A stretch of 64,000 nt of DNA from the NCBI RefSeq assembly GCF_900454025.1, contig NZ_UGQM01000001.1, forward strand, positions 682,001 through 746,000, read 5' to 3'. How positions within the stretch are numbered: the stretch's first letter is position 1; every line of letters starts with the position of its first letter. This document shows, piece by piece, positions 53,413 to 62,980 of the stretch. Under the pieces are notes generated by a model that saw only the letters and a program-made list of their open reading frames with translations, searched no databases and had not been told where the DNA came from. A program made the translations under genes and the position numbers. The stretch is from Mycolicibacterium gilvum (GTDB taxonomy: Bacteria; Actinomycetota; Actinomycetes; Mycobacteriales; Mycobacteriaceae).

Positions 53413-55710
53413 GTGAGCACCACCGATCACGCGGCCGCGCTCGATGAGCCGCTCAGCGTCGAGTTGTCGATCGGCGGGATGACCTGCGCTTCGTGTGCCG
53501 CCCGGATCGAGAAGAAGCTGAACAAGCTCGACGGGATCAGCGCCAGCGTCAACTACGCCACCGAAAAGGCCAAAGTCACCTATCGCGGATCGATCGACAC
53601 CGCACAACTGATCGCCGCTGTGGCGGCCGCCGGCTACACCGCCGCCGCACCGCCACCCTCGGTGGCCGCCGGCGGTGAAGACGTCGAAACCACGGCAGCA
53701 GAATCCGACGAGGCCGCCTCGTTGCGGACCCGACTGCTGATCTCGCTGGTGTTGACCGTGCCGGTCGTGGTCCTGTCGATGATTCCGCCGCTGCAGTTCA
53801 CGAACTGGCAATGGCTCGCTCTGACCTTGGCCTCGCCCGTCGTGGTCTGGGGAGCGTTACCGTTTCATCAGGCGGCCTGGGTCAACGCCCGCCACGGCGG
53901 GGCCACCATGGACACGCTGATCTCACTGGGTGTCACTGCAGCCTATCTGTGGTCGCTGTGGGCACTGTTCCTGGGACATGCCGGCATGCCCGGCATGCGG
54001 ATGACGTTCAGCCTGTTCCCGGCCACGGGCGGGGGCGCCGACCACATCTACCTTGAGGTCGCCTCCGCGCTCACCGTGTTCATCTTGGCCGGGCGTTATT
54101 TCGAGGCACGCGCGAAGACGCGTTCGGGTGCGGCGCTGCGGGCGCTGATGGACATGGGGGCCAAGGATGTCGCGGTGTTGCGAGGCGGCGCCGAGACCCG
54201 GATCCCCACTGCCCAGTTGGCCTTGGGGGATATCTTCGTCGTGCGTCCGGGGGAGAAGGTTGCGACCGACGGTGTTGTCACCGAGGGCGCTTCGGCGGTG
54301 GACGCCTCGATGCTCACCGGGGAATCGGTGCCAATCGAGGTGCGACCGGGAGATCGGGTCATCGGGGCGACCGTCAACTTCGGCGGACGACTGTTGGTGC
54401 GCGCCACCCGGATCGGCGCCGACACCCAGCTGGCGCGGATGGCGCGACTGGTCGCCGACGCCCAGAACGGAAAGGCCCCTGTGCAGCGCTTGGCTGACCG
54501 GGTCTCGGCGATCTTCGTCCCGATCGTCATAGCGTTGTCCCTGATCACCATGGGTGTGTGGCTGCTGGCCGGGCACACGGCGGCGGCGTTTACCGCCGCC
54601 GTCGCCGTCCTGATCATCGCCTGCCCGTGCGCCCTGGGGCTGGCCACCCCCACCGCGCTGCTGGTCGGCACCGGCCGAGGCGCCCAGCTCGGTATTTTGA
54701 TCAAGGGACCGCAGGTCCTCGAGTCGACTCGCCGCGTCGACACCATCGTGCTGGACAAGACCGGCACCGTCACCACCGGCCGGATGAGCCTGATCGCCGT
54801 GTACCCGGGTGTCGGCGAGGACGCCGCGCAGGTGCTGACACTTGCCGGGGCCTTGGAGAACGCTTCGCAACACCCGATCGCCCAAGCGATCGTTGCGAGT
54901 GCCGCTGCCAACGGTGACGCGCTGCCGTCTGTCGACGGGTTCACCAACCACGACGGATTGGGTGTCAGTGGCGTCGTCGCTGGGCACGCCATGTTGGTCG
55001 GGCGCCGCGGCTGCCTTACGGAACAGTGGTCGCTGACCGCCCCCGACATCCTCGTCGACGCCGCGGAGCAAGCCGAAACACTGGGCCAGACCCCGGTCTG
55101 GGTGGGCTGGGACGGGGCGATCCGCGGAGTGATTGTCGTCGCCGACACAATAAAGTCCACCTCGGCTGCCGCGGTCGGCCAGTTCCGCCGGCTTGGTTTG
55201 CGCCCGGTTCTGTTGACCGGGGACAACCGGCGCGCCGCACACGCGGTGGCCGCGCGGGTCGGCATCGACCCGCGAGATGTGATCGCCGAGGTGCTACCAG
55301 CCGACAAGCTCGATGCGGTGAAAGACCTGCAAGCGCAGGGGCGCACTGTCGCCATGGTCGGCGACGGAGTCAACGACGCCGCCGCACTGGTGCAGGCCGA
55401 TCTGGGCCTAGCCATGGGCACAGGCACCGACGTCGCCATCGAGGCCTCTGACCTGACATTGGTCGGCGGTGATCTTCGCGCCGGCGCAGATGCCATCCGG
55501 CTGTCCCGCTCGACGCTCAAGACGATCAAGGGGAATCTGTTCTGGGCGTTCGCCTACAACATCGCCGCCCTGCCGCTGGCCGCACTCGGGTTGCTCAACC
55601 CGCTCATCGCCGGCGCCGCAATGGCGTTCAGCTCCGTTTTCGTGGTCAGCAACAGTCTCGCCTGCGCCGCTTCGCCAGCCACGCCTCCCATCAACCCTCA
55701 TCCGCAGTGA
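53413..55710 (+). CDS. ctpV: Cu(I)-exporting P1B-type ATPase (CtpV/CopA)
   Basis: 765 residues from GTG 53413 (AGGAG upstream; the longer open frame has no support). N-terminal HMA domain with [16 protein letters not shown]. Then membrane helices, actuator MLTGESVP, transmembrane metal site [13 protein letters not shown], phosphorylation site DKTGTVTTG, nucleotide site [10 protein letters not shown] and hinge [15 protein letters not shown] plus MTCxxC identifies a Cu(I) exporter of the CopA/CtpV type. Third gene of the CsoR-controlled operon. Confidence 0.93.
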   Translation: MSTTDHAAALDEPLSVELSIGGMTCASCAARIEKKLNKLDGISASVNYATEKAKVTYRGSIDTAQLIAAVAAAGYTAAAPPPSVAAGGEDVETTAAESDEAASLRTRLLISLVLTVPVVVLSMIPPLQFTNWQWLALTLASPVVVWGALPFHQAAWVNARHGGATMDTLISLGVTAAYLWSLWALFLGHAGMPGMRMTFSLFPATGGGADHIYLEVASALTVFILAGRYFEARAKTRSGAALRALMDMGAKDVAVLRGGAETRIPTAQLALGDIFVVRPGEKVATDGVVTEGASAVDASMLTGESVPIEVRPGDRVIGATVNFGGRLLVRATRIGADTQLARMARLVADAQNGKAPVQRLADRVSAIFVPIVIALSLITMGVWLLAGHTAAAFTAAVAVLIIACPCALGLATPTALLVGTGRGAQLGILIKGPQVLESTRRVDTIVLDKTGTVTTGRMSLIAVYPGVGEDAAQVLTLAGALENASQHPIAQAIVASAAANGDALPSVDGFTNHDGLGVSGVVAGHAMLVGRRGCLTEQWSLTAPDILVDAAEQAETLGQTPVWVGWDGAIRGVIVVADTIKSTSAAAVGQFRRLGLRPVLLTGDNRRAAHAVAARVGIDPRDVIAEVLPADKLDAVKDLQAQGRTVAMVGDGVNDAAALVQADLGLAMGTGTDVAIEASDLTLVGGDLRAGADAIRLSRSTLKTIKGNLFWAFAYNIAALPLAALGLLNPLIAGAAMAFSSVFVVSNSLACAASPATPPINPHPQ

Positions 55711-55984
55711 ACACCGAGGCAACAGCACCAGGGGCCCCGAACCAAGCTGTCATTTGAAGTAGCAGAAACGGTTCATGGATACCAGACATTGGTCCACAGT
55801 TTTGGGCTGACTAATCCCGTTGGTACACCGCATAACAGCGATATCGGAAAAGTGCGATGGGAGCTTGCTTGCGCACTTCACCGGCTTCGATGTCAGGCAA
55901 CCGTGACATCGACGAGCTTGTTTACGGTACCGCGACATCAGTGTCGTGCTGCCCGCTGCACGTGCCGTGAAACGGTGATCACTC

Positions 55985-56274
55985 CGGATCCGCGCAGGGG
56001 CGAGGACACCTACGACCCTCATCGACGACGCCGTCGCCGCGCTGGCCGATCGCCGGGGAGTCTGGCTCGGCGATGACCTGGCCAGCATCGCGCTGATCGC
56101 CAGTCTCATCGAGCAAGCCGAAAGATGGTTGCCCCACCTGGTCCACGACGCCCGCGCCAACGGCCACGGCTGGACCGAGATCGTTCGAGCACTGGGCACC
56201 AACCCCGACGAGGCTCGCTTTCGATTTGACCCCCAATCCCCAATCGCCGACGGCAGATGGCCCTACGATCACTA
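55985..56274 (+). pseudogene. 5'-truncated small protein of unknown function
   Basis: The frame has protein-like sequence (LIDDAVAALADRRGVWLGDD, IALIASLIEQAERWLPHLVH, ANGHGWTEIVRALGTNPDEA) ending at TAA 56274. An HTH-like end is visible (GHGWTEIVRALGT). There is no acceptable start codon back to the in-frame stop at 55976, so the 5' end appears lost. Confidence 0.45.
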
Positions 56275-56385
56275 ACCGCGGCGCGACGCCCCTCAGGCCC
56301 GCCAGCACCCAAATTGTCGACCGTCGCGTAATTCCCCCGGGGTGTCCGTCATGTAATTCCGCCACCGGTGGGCCTCGGTGTAGGT

Positions 56386-57165
56386 CTACCGGGTGGGCTT
56401 GGCGTTGTCTACCGGCGCGCTAGCGCCGGGTCTTTTTCGGGGTCGGTAGCTGGGTCCGTCCATCAGGATCTGGTGGCTGGTGTTGATCAGGCGGTCGAGC
56501 AGCGACTCGGCGACGACGGGGTTGGGGAACAGGTTGTACCAGTCCTTCGGTGATCGGTTGGAGGTCAGGATGAGGGGGCGGCCGTTGACGGCGCGATCGG
56601 AGATCAACTCGTAGAGGTCGTCGGCGTGCATCGCGGTGTGTTCGCGCATGGCGAAGTCGTCGAGGATCAGCACGAGCGGTTTGGTGTATTCGCGGATGCG
56701 TTGACCCCAGCTGCGATCGGCGTGACCGCCGGCGAGGTCGGAGAGTACCCGGGAGGTCTTGGCGAATCGGACGTCGCCGCCGCGGCGGGCCACTGCGTGC
56801 CCAAGCGCTTGTGCCATATGGGTTTTCCCGACTCCGACGGGTCCGTAGAGGATCACTGATTCGGCGGCGTCGAGCCACCGCAGTGCGGCCAGGTCGCGCA
56901 GCATCGCCGCGGGCAGCTTGGTGTTGGCGGTGAAGTCGAAGGATTCGAATGTCGATTGTTCCTCGAAGCGGGCTCGGCGGATGCGCCGGGTGAGGGCGGC
57001 GGATTCTCTGCGGGCGATCTCGTCTTCGCAGAGCACCTGGAGGAAGTCGAGGTGCCCGAGGGTGCCGTCGCGGGTCTGCGCCAGCCGGGCATCCAGGGTG
57101 TCGAGCATGCCGGTGAGTTTGAGGGTGCGCAGCGCATTGCGTAGTGCGGGGTCGAGGATGCTCAT
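56386..57165 (-). CDS. istB: IS21 helper ATPase IstB
   Basis: 259 residues. Walker A ILYGPVGVGKTHMAQALGH, Walker B LVLILDDFAMREH, and the C-terminal LLDRLINTSHQILMDGPSYR. Complete. It lies 63 bases downstream of the istA stop. Confidence 0.92.
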   Translation of the reverse strand: MSILDPALRNALRTLKLTGMLDTLDARLAQTRDGTLGHLDFLQVLCEDEIARRESAALTRRIRRARFEEQSTFESFDFTANTKLPAAMLRDLAALRWLDAAESVILYGPVGVGKTHMAQALGHAVARRGGDVRFAKTSRVLSDLAGGHADRSWGQRIREYTKPLVLILDDFAMREHTAMHADDLYELISDRAVNGRPLILTSNRSPKDWYNLFPNPVVAESLLDRLINTSHQILMDGPSYRPRKRPGASAPVDNAKPTR

Positions 57166-57228
57166 GGTGGTGATGTCCTTAGGTTCAGATCGAATGATGT
57201 TGGTTGCCAGCTGGATACGATGCGTTGA

Positions 57229-58791
57229 TCACGCGATCTCGCCGGTGGTGGTGTCGAAGGCTTGCGGCCCGCGCAGATGCGCCGCGGCTTGCGGGGCGGC
57301 GGATTCGATGATGCCGTCGAGTTCGGTGCCGGCGGCCAGGATGCCCTTGACCGTGCGGTAGCTCGGGTCGCCGACGGTGATCGCCCGCGCGCAGGCGGCT
57401 TCCAGGCGGTCGTGGCCGACGGTCTTGAGCAAGGCGAGGACGCCTTGAGCGCTGCGCAGTCGGTGGATGGCGTTGACTTCCATGAATTCGGCGATCACCT
57501 GGGTACAGGCCGGTCCGACCTCGGCGGCTACTCGGCGACACCAGGTCGGGTTGCGCATCGTGAAGGCGATCTTCTCCGGCGGGTAGTGCTCGAAGTCGGT
57601 GGCCCGCCCACGGTGATGGGTGACGTGGGTGGCCACGACGTCGCCGTCGTGCACGATCTGCACCAGGTCGCCGCACGTGCGGGCGTGGACCTGTTGGCCC
57701 ATCAGCCGCCACGGCACCGAGTAGAGCGCCTTGCCGACTTTCACGTGGCAGTCGGCGGCGACCTTGCCCGTCGACCACACCGCAAGTTGGAAATCACTGT
57801 GCGGCAACGGCAACAGGGCATGCTGTTCAACGGTGGAGAACACGAACCCTGGTTGCTCACCGTCGAGTGCCCGAGAGTTTCGCGCCCCGGCTACCTCACG
57901 GCACCAGACCAGCGCGGCGGCCTGCATCTGCTCCAGCGAGGTGAACTCGCGGCCCCGCCAGAACGAGTCCCGAATGTATTGCATCGGGCGCTCGACGCGT
58001 GGTTTGTCCTTCGGCTTGTTCGCCCGCGCCGGGTCGATCAGGCAACCGTAGTGGGCACCCAGTTCGGCGTAGGCCTTGTTGATCTTCGGGTCATAGAGAT
58101 CCGGTCGAGTGACACCGGTCTTCAGGTTGTCCGGGACCAGCCGGGCCGGGACGCCACCGAAGAACTCGAACGCTGCCACATGCGAAGCGCACCAGGAGGA
58201 TTGATGCATCTTCAGGACCGGTTGGACGAACAGATGCCGCGAATGGGCCAGCACCATCACGAACGCCCACACCGTCACGCGTCGACCACTGACTGGGTCG
58301 AACCACATCCCGAGGCGGCCGTAGTCGATCTGGGCCTCGCTGCCCGCTGGCACCGATCCGCGGGCCACGGTCACCTTCTCCCGCGTCGCCTCTTCGGAGA
58401 GGTTCGCCGAGATCCACCTGCGCACTGAGGATTCCGACGCGGCAACGCCATAGTCGTCACGCAGCCGCTGCGCCACGGTCGCCGCACTGACCTCGGCCTT
58501 GAGCCAGTCACGGATCCGGTCGCGGTGCACTTCGATGCCCGGCCAGGTCGTGGCCCGCAGACCGGGGTCGGCGACCTCGGGAAACCACCGACCAATGTGC
58601 GCCGCCCACTCGGGCTCGGTGACCGGCTCCCCGCCCGGGGTCAGCGACTCGGCGATCGCCGGCGCCAAATACTTCGCGATCGTCTTGCGGTCGATGCCCA
58701 AACTCTCCGACAGCTGGCGCTGAGACCGACCCGCATGCCAATGGGTCAACAACTCGATCAGGTCGAACACGTCGAAACTTCTCCTCGCCAT
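57229..58791 (-). CDS. istA: IS21-family transposase IstA
   Basis: 520 residues from ATG 58791 (GAGGAAGGG upstream). HTH (RSQRQLSESLGIDRKTIAKYL and a second near residue 120), rve core with EAQIDYGRLGMW (first Asp), RLVPDNLKTGV (second Asp) and KDKPRVERPMQYIRDSFW (Glu), and the C-terminal barrel (VGKALYSVPWRLMGQQVHART). The open frame up to 58923 runs through the subterminal repeats and is unlikely to be coding. Confidence 0.92.
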   Translation of the reverse strand: MARRSFDVFDLIELLTHWHAGRSQRQLSESLGIDRKTIAKYLAPAIAESLTPGGEPVTEPEWAAHIGRWFPEVADPGLRATTWPGIEVHRDRIRDWLKAEVSAATVAQRLRDDYGVAASESSVRRWISANLSEEATREKVTVARGSVPAGSEAQIDYGRLGMWFDPVSGRRVTVWAFVMVLAHSRHLFVQPVLKMHQSSWCASHVAAFEFFGGVPARLVPDNLKTGVTRPDLYDPKINKAYAELGAHYGCLIDPARANKPKDKPRVERPMQYIRDSFWRGREFTSLEQMQAAALVWCREVAGARNSRALDGEQPGFVFSTVEQHALLPLPHSDFQLAVWSTGKVAADCHVKVGKALYSVPWRLMGQQVHARTCGDLVQIVHDGDVVATHVTHHRGRATDFEHYPPEKIAFTMRNPTWCRRVAAEVGPACTQVIAEFMEVNAIHRLRSAQGVLALLKTVGHDRLEAACARAITVGDPSYRTVKGILAAGTELDGIIESAAPQAAAHLRGPQAFDTTTGEIA

Positions 58792-58958
58792 TCGGCGCCC
58801 TTCCTCACGAGTCGAACCGTGAGTCGAGCGAACCTGTGTACGAGGCCCACGACCGGCTGCCACACCGCCCCAGGGTGGGGGAATTACGTGACAGACGGGG
58901 TGGGGGAATTCCGTGACGGACAACCCCTCAAGCTGGAGGAATTACGTGACCGCTGACA

Positions 58959-59274
58959 CCAAATGCGTTGAGCAGCAAGTTTCTTCGCAAAGCCGCATCG
59001 AAGCGGGCAACGTTACAGCCGCCGATCTTCGGGCCCGCGCGTGTGTTGAGTTGGTGCTGCGGCGAATCGCTGGGCGCATTCGGGCGAGCAGAACACCATC
59101 GCCGTTGTTGTGGCGCAGTCGGCTCGGCGCCGCGCTGGCATCAACGCGCACGTGGCGACGAGGGGGCGGAAGTCGCGGACCTAGTGACCTTCAGATGTGT
59201 CACACACAATCTGATAACTCAGTATTATCGATTTATTACGTACGTTTTAACTCCGTAGAAAAGGTGGTCGAACC
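58959..59274. other. Intergenic with a possible hydrolase relic
   Basis: A plus-strand frame contains CCGESLGAFG, resembling the GESLGSFG elbow of the broken alpha/beta-hydrolase at 32790, but with no further match. AAAGGTGG before ATG 59275 is the ribosome site of the next gene. Confidence 0.35.
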
Positions 59275-59661
59275 ATGAAGCGCCAGAAAGCGTCCCATAC
59301 TGGACCGTCAACTACTGGGCGTGAGCACTGGCTTCGGCTTGCCTTGGCCGGTGGAGTCCTCGCAGCGATCGCGGCGGTGCCGGCATTCGCCGTTCCAAGC
59401 AGTGATCTGATCACACCGGCGGCTCCCTGCCCTAACGGAGAAGAAGTCGACGTGTTCAGCCTGTCATGCACACCGCACCTTGCACCGCGCTCGCCGTTGC
59501 AGCCCATCCCGGGCAATCCGGATGTCCCCGCAATACGGGGGGTGCCATGCACCACCGAGCCAGAGTGCACCCGTCTGGGCCGAAAGCCCGGTATCTTGGC
59601 CCCGCAGCCTGTACCGCATGCCAAGTTTGGACACGAGGGCACCGCCGAATCTCATCCATAG
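59275..59661 (+). CDS. Small secreted protein, Ibp1-like family
   Basis: 128 residues. The signal peptide (WLRLALAGGVLAAIAAVPAFA) is followed by PCPNGEEVDVF, CTPHLAPRSP, IPGNPDVPAI, PCTTEPECTRLGRKPG, PQPVPHAKFGHEG. Four mature Cys and the spacing match the protein at 6053-6409; the two genes are the same family at opposite ends of the window. Function unknown. Confidence 0.72.
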   Translation: MKRQKASHTGPSTTGREHWLRLALAGGVLAAIAAVPAFAVPSSDLITPAAPCPNGEEVDVFSLSCTPHLAPRSPLQPIPGNPDVPAIRGVPCTTEPECTRLGRKPGILAPQPVPHAKFGHEGTAESHP

Positions 59662-59874
59662 CGGGGACAGCCTGCTGACGCCGAACCGTGTCGGATGACC
59701 CTTCGCGCAAGAACCTGATCGCAAGAACTGATGATGAAGTGTCGAGCCTTTCGCACGGATCTTTCCTCGGATCAACACGTCGGCAATGCCGCCGGTCAGC
59801 GCGCGACGCCGCTCAGCTCAGACCGCGCCAGCTTCCAGATAGATATTGCCTGCGCCATCGGTTCGTGTGATGGT

Positions 59875-60339
59875 CAGCTCGAACGGATGGTCATCCCCGC
59901 CACACCGGCGCTGCCGAAGAACAGGGAGGCAGCGGCTGCCACGGCACCCACCGGTGATGTGGTCGCTGTGGACCCCTCGGCCACCATGCGTGATATGGCC
60001 GCGGCCAGATGCGCTGCGCTTATCCGTGACGGCCGCGTCGAGGTTCGGGACGGCACCGCCGAAGCGACCGGATGTGCCCACGGCACTGTCGATGTGGCGA
60101 TCTCGGTCAACAACGTGATGTTATGGAATCGTCCCGCGGGGTTTGCAGAGTTGTTCCGTGTCCTGCGTCCGGGCGGACGGCTCTTGCTCAGTGTTCACCG
60201 GCACGTCCTTGATGTCGATCCCGTTCAACTCGTCGATGACGCGCAGTCGGCGGGGTTCACCGATGTGAAGCTTTCCGTGCGTGCAAGGCGCTTTAACAGC
60301 CCCGCCGTCGAATTGATCGCGCGCCAGCCCGAACGTTGA
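59875..60339 (+). pseudogene. Class I SAM methyltransferase with degenerate 5' end
   Basis: Good methyltransferase sequence starts at APTGDVVAVDPSATMRDMAA (motif II acidic Asp) and goes through DGTVDVAISVNNVML-like text (motif IV region) to FAELFRVLRPGGRLLLSVHR (motif VI) and AGFTDVKLSVRARRF. The glycine-rich motif I expected upstream is unrecognisable and no good start precedes it, so the gene is probably dead. Its last 298 bases are duplicated directly downstream. Confidence 0.6.
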
Positions 60340-60641
60340 CGGGTTCGGGACGGCACCGCCGAAGCGACCGGATGTGCCCACGGCACTGTCGATGTGGCGA
60401 TCTCGGTCAACAACGTGATGTTATGGAATCGTCCCGCGGGGTTTGCAGAGTTGTTCCGTGTCCTGCGTCCGGGCGGACGGCTCTTGCTCAGTGTTCACCG
60501 GCACGTCCTTGATGTCGATCCCGTTCAACTCGTCGATGACGCGCAGTCGGCGGGGTTCACCGATGGGAAGCTTTCCGTGCGTGCAAGGCGCTTTAACAGC
60601 CCCGCCGTCGAATTGATCGCGCGCCGGCCCGAACGTTGACG
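60042..60641 (+). repeat. 300-bp tandem duplication
   Basis: Bases 60042-60341 and 60342-60641 match except for a few changes (GATGTGAAG versus GATGGGAAG near 60265/60565, CCAG versus CCGG near 60326/60626). The unit starts at GGTTCGGGACGGCACCGCC and ends with the methyltransferase stop. Confidence 0.9.
60342..60639 (+). pseudogene. Duplicated C-terminal half of the methyltransferase
   Basis: It is the second repeat unit, open from VRDGTAEATG to the stop at 60639. It has no start of its own other than a GTG (60394) and lacks the cofactor-binding half, so it is not a functional enzyme. Confidence 0.7.
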
Positions 60642-60669
60642 GATCAGCTTAGGTTCATGCCGCATGGCT

Positions 60670-60830
60670 TATGGAAGCCATGGGCGGTGACCTGGCACCG
60701 GCTGACTCGGGACGGTGAAGGCGGCGAGTAACGTGGCCACGATCACATTGTCGGCGGCACGTTCATTCAACCGGCCGGCGGTGAGCTCCTCGGCGGCGCC
60801 ATGAAGGACGTTGGGAAAGGTCGCCATTAG
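60670..60830 (-). pseudogene. TetR-family regulator, C-terminal end
   Basis: It reads MATFPNVLHGAAEELTAGRL, then NERAADNVIVATLLAAFTVP and a stop at 60670: the last helices of a TetR ligand domain. It is separated from the rest of the gene (62528-62853) by the IS1380-type element. Confidence 0.7.
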
Positions 60831-62527
60831 CCCGGATTTTTCGTGGAATGTTGACTGTGGGGGTGTGTAGATAAGCGAAAGTGCCTGTCCTGCAAGGAAT
60901 AATTGGACTTCTCTACGGTTCAAAAACCCTGACGGGAAGGCACTTCGCAGGTGAAGAATATCGCGGCGGCATCGCCGGTGAAAGTTTCCGCCGACGGCCA
61001 TGGCGTTGTGTCGCATGCCGGGATGGGCATGCTGCGTGAGCTTGCCGACCGGACCGGCTTATCGGCGCAGGTCACGGCCGCGTTGGCCGACACCTACCGC
61101 GGCCCGTGGGTGTATGCGCCTGGGGAGGTGTTCGCTGATCTGGCGGCCGCGGTCGCCGACGGCGCGGACTGCATCGACGCGGTCGGTCAGCTGTGCGGTG
61201 ACCGGGAGCACGTCCTGGGGGCCAAGGCCTCAACGACCACCATGTGGCGGCTGATCGATGAGCGGATCGATGCCGCGCATCTACCCGGGGTGCGCGCAGC
61301 CCGAGCCGCGGCGCGGGCAGCGGCCTGGGCTGTCGGAGCCGCCCCCACCACCGGCGGCTGGCTGCATATCGACATCGATGCCACGCTGGTGATCGATCAC
61401 TCCGACAACAAGGCCGGGGCTGCGCCGACCTGGAAGAAAACGTTCGGGCTGCACCCGCTGCTGGCGTTTCTGGACCGCCCCGACATCGCCGGCGGCGAAG
61501 CCCTGGCCGGGTTGCTGCGCAACGGTAACGCCGGCTCCAACACCGCCTCCGACCACATCATCGTCCTGCACCAGGCTTTGGCATCGCTGCCAGCGGCGTG
61601 GCGGCCCAACCCCGACGATCCCGACAACCCCGAGGCCCCGAAGGTGTTGGTGCGCTGCGATACCGCCGGATCCACCCACAAATTCGCCGCAGCGTGCCGG
61701 GCCGCCGGGGCCGGGTTCTCCTTCGGGTACCCCGTCGATACCCGCGTCCAGGACGCCGTGGACACCCTCAACCTCGGCGATTGCTGGTATCCAGCGATCG
61801 ACACCGACGGCGGGATCCGCGACGGCGCGTGGGTCGCTGAAGCCACCGACCTGGTCAACCTGGCCTCCTGGCCCGAAGGGACCCGGCTGATCCTGCGTAA
61901 AGAACGCCCCCACCCCGGCGCGCAGTTGCGGTTCACCGACGCCGACGGCATGCGGGTCACCGCGTTCATCACCGACACACCACCGGGTGTCGTACCCGGT
62001 CAGGTCGCCGGTCTGGAACTACGGCACCGCCAGCACGCCCGCGTCGAGGACCGTATCCGCGAACTCAAAGCCACCGGGCTGCGTAACCTGCCCTGCCACT
62101 CCTTCTGGGCCAATGCTGCCTGGCTCGAAATCGTCCTGGCCGCCGCTGACCTGGTCACCTGGACCCGCCTCATCGGGTTCGCCAGCGATCGCGCTCTGGC
62201 CCGCGTCGAGATCACCACGTTCCGCTACCGGGTCCTGCACGTGGCCGCCCGTATCACCCGCGGCGCCCGCCAACTGCGGCTACGCATCGATGCCACCTGG
62301 CGCTGGGCGGCGGCGATCGCCGCCGCCTGGCACCGCGTCCGCACCGCCTTCGGATAACACCCCACCCCATCGGACCCATCAACGATGAAGGACCCACAGG
62401 CCCCAGGAAAGCCCGCCCCACCCGGCGACACGGGACAGCACCTCTACGCCACCACACGAAAACCACTACCCAACAACACAACTCGGCATCACACCGAACC
62501 CACACCAATTACCACGCAAAATCCGGG
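60831..62527 (+). mobile_element. IS1380-type element
   Basis: 1697 bp. Ends CCCGGATTTTTCGTGG at 60831 and, from 62527 inward, CCCGGATTTTGCGTGG. 4-bp duplication TTAG at 60827-60830 and 62528-62531. One transposase gene. Confidence 0.88.
60951..62357 (+). CDS. IS1380-type transposase
   Basis: 468 residues from GTG 60951. DDE_Tnp_1 catalytic regions: WLHIDIDATLVIDHSDNKAG (first Asp), VLVRCDTAGSTHKFAAAC (second Asp), and the late RQHARVEDRIRELKATGLRN (Glu). The C-terminal tail (VLHVAARITRGARQLRLRID) is of the same type as the relic at 34568. Complete, probably active. Confidence 0.9.
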   Translation: MKNIAAASPVKVSADGHGVVSHAGMGMLRELADRTGLSAQVTAALADTYRGPWVYAPGEVFADLAAAVADGADCIDAVGQLCGDREHVLGAKASTTTMWRLIDERIDAAHLPGVRAARAAARAAAWAVGAAPTTGGWLHIDIDATLVIDHSDNKAGAAPTWKKTFGLHPLLAFLDRPDIAGGEALAGLLRNGNAGSNTASDHIIVLHQALASLPAAWRPNPDDPDNPEAPKVLVRCDTAGSTHKFAAACRAAGAGFSFGYPVDTRVQDAVDTLNLGDCWYPAIDTDGGIRDGAWVAEATDLVNLASWPEGTRLILRKERPHPGAQLRFTDADGMRVTAFITDTPPGVVPGQVAGLELRHRQHARVEDRIRELKATGLRNLPCHSFWANAAWLEIVLAAADLVTWTRLIGFASDRALARVEITTFRYRVLHVAARITRGARQLRLRIDATWRWAAAIAAAWHRVRTAFG

Positions 62528-62853
62528 TTAGCCACATGGTTGGTAGATCGTCCCGGAAGACGCCCGCGCGACGGCCCCGTGATCCGCCCCTGCACCCGCC
62601 GGTGCGGAATCTCGTGCTGGTTGTGAATCCCAACCGGGCCTGATGGTGCGCTGCGCGGCCTGAAGAAGTGCACGATGCCGATTCATGATCTGGCATGAAG
62701 AGGTCACCAGCCGAGCAAAGTGCCGCTCGGGGGTAACCAGGTGAGGTCGACTGTGTCGAGGGTCTGTTGCGCCTCCGCCAGCGTGCGGACGAATACCGCG
62801 TCGACGAGGTCCGCACGGGTGGGGAAGTGACCGTACGGGCCACGCACTGGCAT
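62528..62853 (-). pseudogene. TetR-family regulator, damaged middle part
   Basis: Three pieces in different frames: GPYGHFPTRADLVDAVFVRT and LAEAQQTLDTVDLTW (end of the DNA-binding and start of the ligand domain), MNRHRALLQAAQRT, and RAGVFRDDLPTMWL. The last piece joins in frame to MATFPNVLHGAAEE across the IS. The N-terminal HTH is mostly missing. The regulator was already frameshifted or decayed besides being hit by the IS. Confidence 0.7.
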
Positions 62854-62980
62854 AGATCCTACTGTGTACGTACGTTGACAGCAGAACCCCTCGGATCCAT
62901 TGCTGTTCGCTTGGTGTACCGCGCCTTTGTTGCCGTTTGCAGCGTCGTCAACGTCGCAGCGGGGTTGCGAGTAAGCCCGT

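Larger units (their letters stand above)
56313..58958 (-). mobile_element. IS21-family element 2
   Basis: Ends TGTCGACCGTCGCGTAATTC at 56313 and, from 58958 inward, TGTCAGCGGTCACGTAATTC. Further GTAATTCC repeats occur at both ends. A 6-bp duplication CCAAAT at 56307-56312 and 58959-58964. It holds istA and istB on the minus strand and is of a different lineage from element 1. Confidence 0.9.

Noticed and set aside
62861..62880. TGTGTACGTACGTTGACA as a TetR operator
   Set aside because: It has a short palindrome (TACGTA) and a distant look-alike at 59236-59246, but the arms do not extend far enough to separate it from chance.
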